From Hydrogenophaga sp. (GTDB lineage Bacteria; Pseudomonadota; Gammaproteobacteria; Burkholderiales; Burkholderiaceae_C), in NCBI GenBank assembly GCA_018335615.1, contig JAGXRS010000308.1, positions 1-6,390 of the forward strand: DNA of 6,390 bases. The letters are read 5' to 3'. A program made the position numbers and the translations under genes. Each line of letters starts with the position of its first letter. The stretch's first letter is position 1. Of this stretch, positions 6,129-6,390 are shown piece after piece. The notes beneath the pieces are model-generated. The model ran no database searches and was not told the DNA's origin. It worked only from the letters and a program-made list of their open reading frames with translations.

Positions 6129-6157
6129 ATGACACATAATGTCTGGGTGCCGGTCAA
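6129..6157 (-). promoter_or_regulatory. Predicted sigma70 promoter of the UbiB-family gene
   Basis: On minus, TTGACC (6152-6157; five of six consensus bases) and TGTCAT (6129-6134; four of six) are 17 bp apart. Transcription would start near 6122, giving a leader of about 65 nt to the ATG at 6057. Placement immediately upstream of the gene supports it; no experimental evidence is available. Confidence 0.42.
6135..6140 (+). promoter_or_regulatory. Possible -10 element for the RRM gene
   Basis: CATAAT on plus matches five of six bases of TATAAT. No good -35 lies 16-18 bp upstream, so the assignment is weak. If used, the mRNA would carry a leader of about 130 nt, and the element would fall inside the spacer of the divergent promoter. 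Confidence 0.25.
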
Positions 6158-6199
6158 TTGATCTGCACGGATTGGTGATCGGTCAGTTTCGCGCGCTAC

Positions 6200-6274
6200 G
6201 GCGGTACTTCTTCAGGTTTGTTGTGCTTTCGGGACCCCATCGCTTTTGTTTTATGTGTTTTTGAGGAGTCCTCC
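6200..6274 (+). promoter_or_regulatory. U-rich leader and strong RBS of the RRM gene
   Basis: The bases before the RRM start are rich in T, with runs at 6243-6252 and 6258-6262, in contrast to the GC-rich surroundings. GAGGAG (6263-6268) lies 6 bases before the ATG, a near-ideal ribosome binding site. GAGG (6263-6266) can pair with CCTC (6270-6273) around a three-base loop, which could partly hide that site. Long U-rich leaders are common in cold-induced RNA-binding protein genes; a regulatory role here is inferred. Confidence 0.45.
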
Positions 6275-6390
6275 ATGGGCAACAAACTTTACGTCGGCAA
6301 CCTGCCGTACTCCGTCCGCGACGAAGACCTGCAACAGTCGTTCAGCGAATTCGGTTCTGTCAACAGCGCCAAGGTCATGATGGAGCGCGA
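6275..6390 (+). CDS. RRM-type RNA-binding protein, 5' part only
   Basis: The first 38 codons of an RNA recognition motif protein; the gene continues past the right edge. The RNP2 motif L-Y-V-G-N-L is at residues 5-10, followed by helix 1 (D-E-D-L-Q-Q-S-F at 16-23) and the conserved F-G at 26-27, the normal RRM order. RNP1 should lie just outside the window. Bacterial relatives are short, single-RRM proteins with a glycine-rich tail, often cold- or stress-induced and thought to bind structured RNA. The ATG is fixed by GAGGAG 6 bases upstream and by the start of the first beta strand. The gene is divergent from the UbiB-family kinase. Confidence 0.95.
   Translation, partial: MGNKLYVGNLPYSVRDEDLQQSFSEFGSVNSAKVMMER

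Noticed and set aside
6058..6135. GTG start at 6135 giving a 611-residue UbiB-family protein
   Set aside because: It sits upstream of the predicted transcript start, and the extra residues do not resemble the family's N-terminus.
1..6390. CRISPR array, tRNA or rRNA genes, insertion sequence ends, attachment sites
   Set aside because: No regularly spaced direct repeats, no tRNA or rRNA signatures, no transposase or integrase motifs and no long terminal inverted repeats were seen.

Overview
The window looks like ordinary chromosome from a GC-rich betaproteobacterium, most likely Burkholderiales and perhaps Comamonadaceae. This rests on strong G/C third-position bias and on the family resemblance of the proteins (a long second-type IF-1, a C-terminally anchored AarF/UbiB paralogue, a glycine-led RRM protein). 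No rRNA, tRNA, CRISPR array, insertion sequence, integrase or phage gene is visible, and base composition shows no clear foreign block.

Layout. Bases 1-138 hold no gene I can assign. A small thioredoxin-fold protein (139-486, minus) faces away from a DEDDh DnaQ-type 3'-5' exonuclease (681-1295, plus). The exonuclease is followed after 47 bp by a class I DAHP synthase (1343-2449, plus), the first enzyme of the shikimate pathway. A GC-rich pair of alternative hairpins lies between the DAHP synthase end and the convergent end of a translation initiation factor IF-1 gene (2503-2757, minus). A conserved-looking small protein of unknown function (2795-3064, minus) sits just upstream of IF-1 and is probably co-transcribed with it. 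The stretch 3065-3490 is mostly non-coding; it holds one doubtful small ORF and one strong hairpin.

Next, both on minus, come a membrane-anchored protein with two cysteine-pair modules (3491-4240) and, upstream of it, an AarF/ABC1/UbiB-family atypical kinase (4300-6057). They form a likely two-gene operon. A divergent control region (6058-6274) separates the kinase from an RRM RNA-binding protein that runs off the right edge (6275 onward, plus). That gene has a long U-rich leader and a very strong ribosome binding site.

Themes. Core metabolism (aromatic amino acids), quinone or lipid homeostasis at the membrane (UbiB family), nucleic-acid trimming (exonuclease) and translation/RNA handling (IF-1 paralogue, RRM protein) sit side by side without forming one obvious pathway. 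I see no clear new defence or mobile system. The most useful leads are the IF-1 paralogue with a basic tail and its small partner, the cysteine-module membrane protein paired with the kinase, the mixed AroG/AroF character of the DAHP synthase feedback site, and the possible coupled small ORF in the 3.1-3.3 kb gap.
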